From positions 2,239 to 7,596 of the forward strand of contig FR884529.1 of assembly GCA_000435535.1 (NCBI GenBank): a stretch of DNA of 5,358 bases. The letters are read 5' to 3'. A program made the position numbers and the translations under genes. The notes under the pieces are model-generated. The model saw nothing but the letters and a program-made list of their open reading frames with translations, had not been told where the DNA came from and ran no database searches. This stretch comes from Clostridium sp. CAG:575. Its GTDB lineage: Bacteria; Bacillota; Clostridia; TANB77; CAG-508. Shown piece by piece: positions 5,141-5,358 of this stretch (positions are counted from its first letter, which is position 1; every line of letters begins with the position of its first letter).

Positions 5141-5205
5141 AAAAAATAAAGACAAACTAAATTAATTTTTAAATTTAAAGAAAAAATTTGGAGGTGCAAA
5201 AAAAT

Positions 5206-5358
5206 ATGGCTCGTATAGCAGGAGTAGATCTACCTAAAGAAAAAAGAGTAGAAATAGGACTTACATATATTTATGGAATAGGATTAACAAGCTCTCAAAA
5301 AATACTAGCAAAAGCTGGAATTAATCCAGATACTAGAGTAAAAGACTTAACAGATGAT
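5206..5358 (+). CDS. rpsM: 30S ribosomal protein S13 (uS13), 5' part
   Basis: S13 lies in the head of the small subunit, contacts 5S-associated large-subunit proteins through bridges, and touches P-site tRNA with its tail. The 51 codons visible begin [19 protein letters not shown] and continue with [20 protein letters not shown], the helix-hairpin-helix-like region typical of the family. The full protein is about 120 residues, so more than half lies past the window edge. ATG 5206 is nine bases after GGAGGTG (5190-5196). It is the first gene of the classical alpha operon, and its long structured leader suggests control separate from rpmJ. The family call is certain from the N-terminus. Confidence 0.97.
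   Translation, partial: MARIAGVDLPKEKRVEIGLTYIYGIGLTSSQKILAKAGINPDTRVKDLTDD

Overview
The window is a stretch of the conserved spc–alpha ribosomal-protein gene cluster, all on the + strand, in the order rplR (3' part) – rpsE – rplO – secY – adk – map – infA – rpmJ – rpsM (5' part). The organism looks like a low-GC, Gram-positive-type bacterium, most likely Clostridia-like Firmicutes. The evidence is very AT-rich DNA, heavy use of AGA and ATA codons, strong GGAGG-type ribosome binding sites, the secY-adk-map-infA order, and an adenylate kinase with a cysteine zinc knuckle in its LID. The exact lineage cannot be read from the sequence.

Layout: 1-226 is the L18 C-terminus. A 166-bp spacer follows with the strongest hairpin of the window, just before the rpsE ribosome binding site. 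rpsE (393-878) is followed not by rpmD (L30), its usual neighbour, but by a 101-bp spacer with a two-tier hairpin, then rplO (980-1414) and, with no gap, secY (1415-2734, TTG start). A 268-bp AT-rich spacer with tandem hairpins and a possible weak terminator separates secY from adk (3003-3665) and map (3682-4452, TTG start). A sigma-A-type promoter with perfect consensus hexamers and 17-bp spacing (4438-4466) overlaps the end of map and should start a transcript for infA (4533-4751, TTG start), rpmJ (4893-5006) and rpsM (5206 onward). The 199-bp rpmJ-rpsM spacer holds two hairpins and an anti-Shine-Dalgarno segment.

Function: the products are ribosomal proteins of both subunits (L18, S5, L15, L36, S13), initiation factor IF-1, the membrane channel that receives secreted nascent chains (SecY), the enzyme that removes the initiator methionine (Map), and the adenylate kinase that balances AMP, ADP and ATP. 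Together they couple ribosome assembly, initiation, N-terminal processing and export.

The protein content is ordinary. What stands out is that spacers normally short in this operon are long here and carry inverted repeats upstream of rpsE, rplO, adk, rpmJ and rpsM. They share no obvious primary sequence. They are candidate cis-acting mRNA elements (autoregulatory leaders, processing sites or attenuators), which is an inference from base-pairing alone. No mobile element, CRISPR array, tRNA or rRNA was seen, and no stretch over 300 bases lacks a gene.
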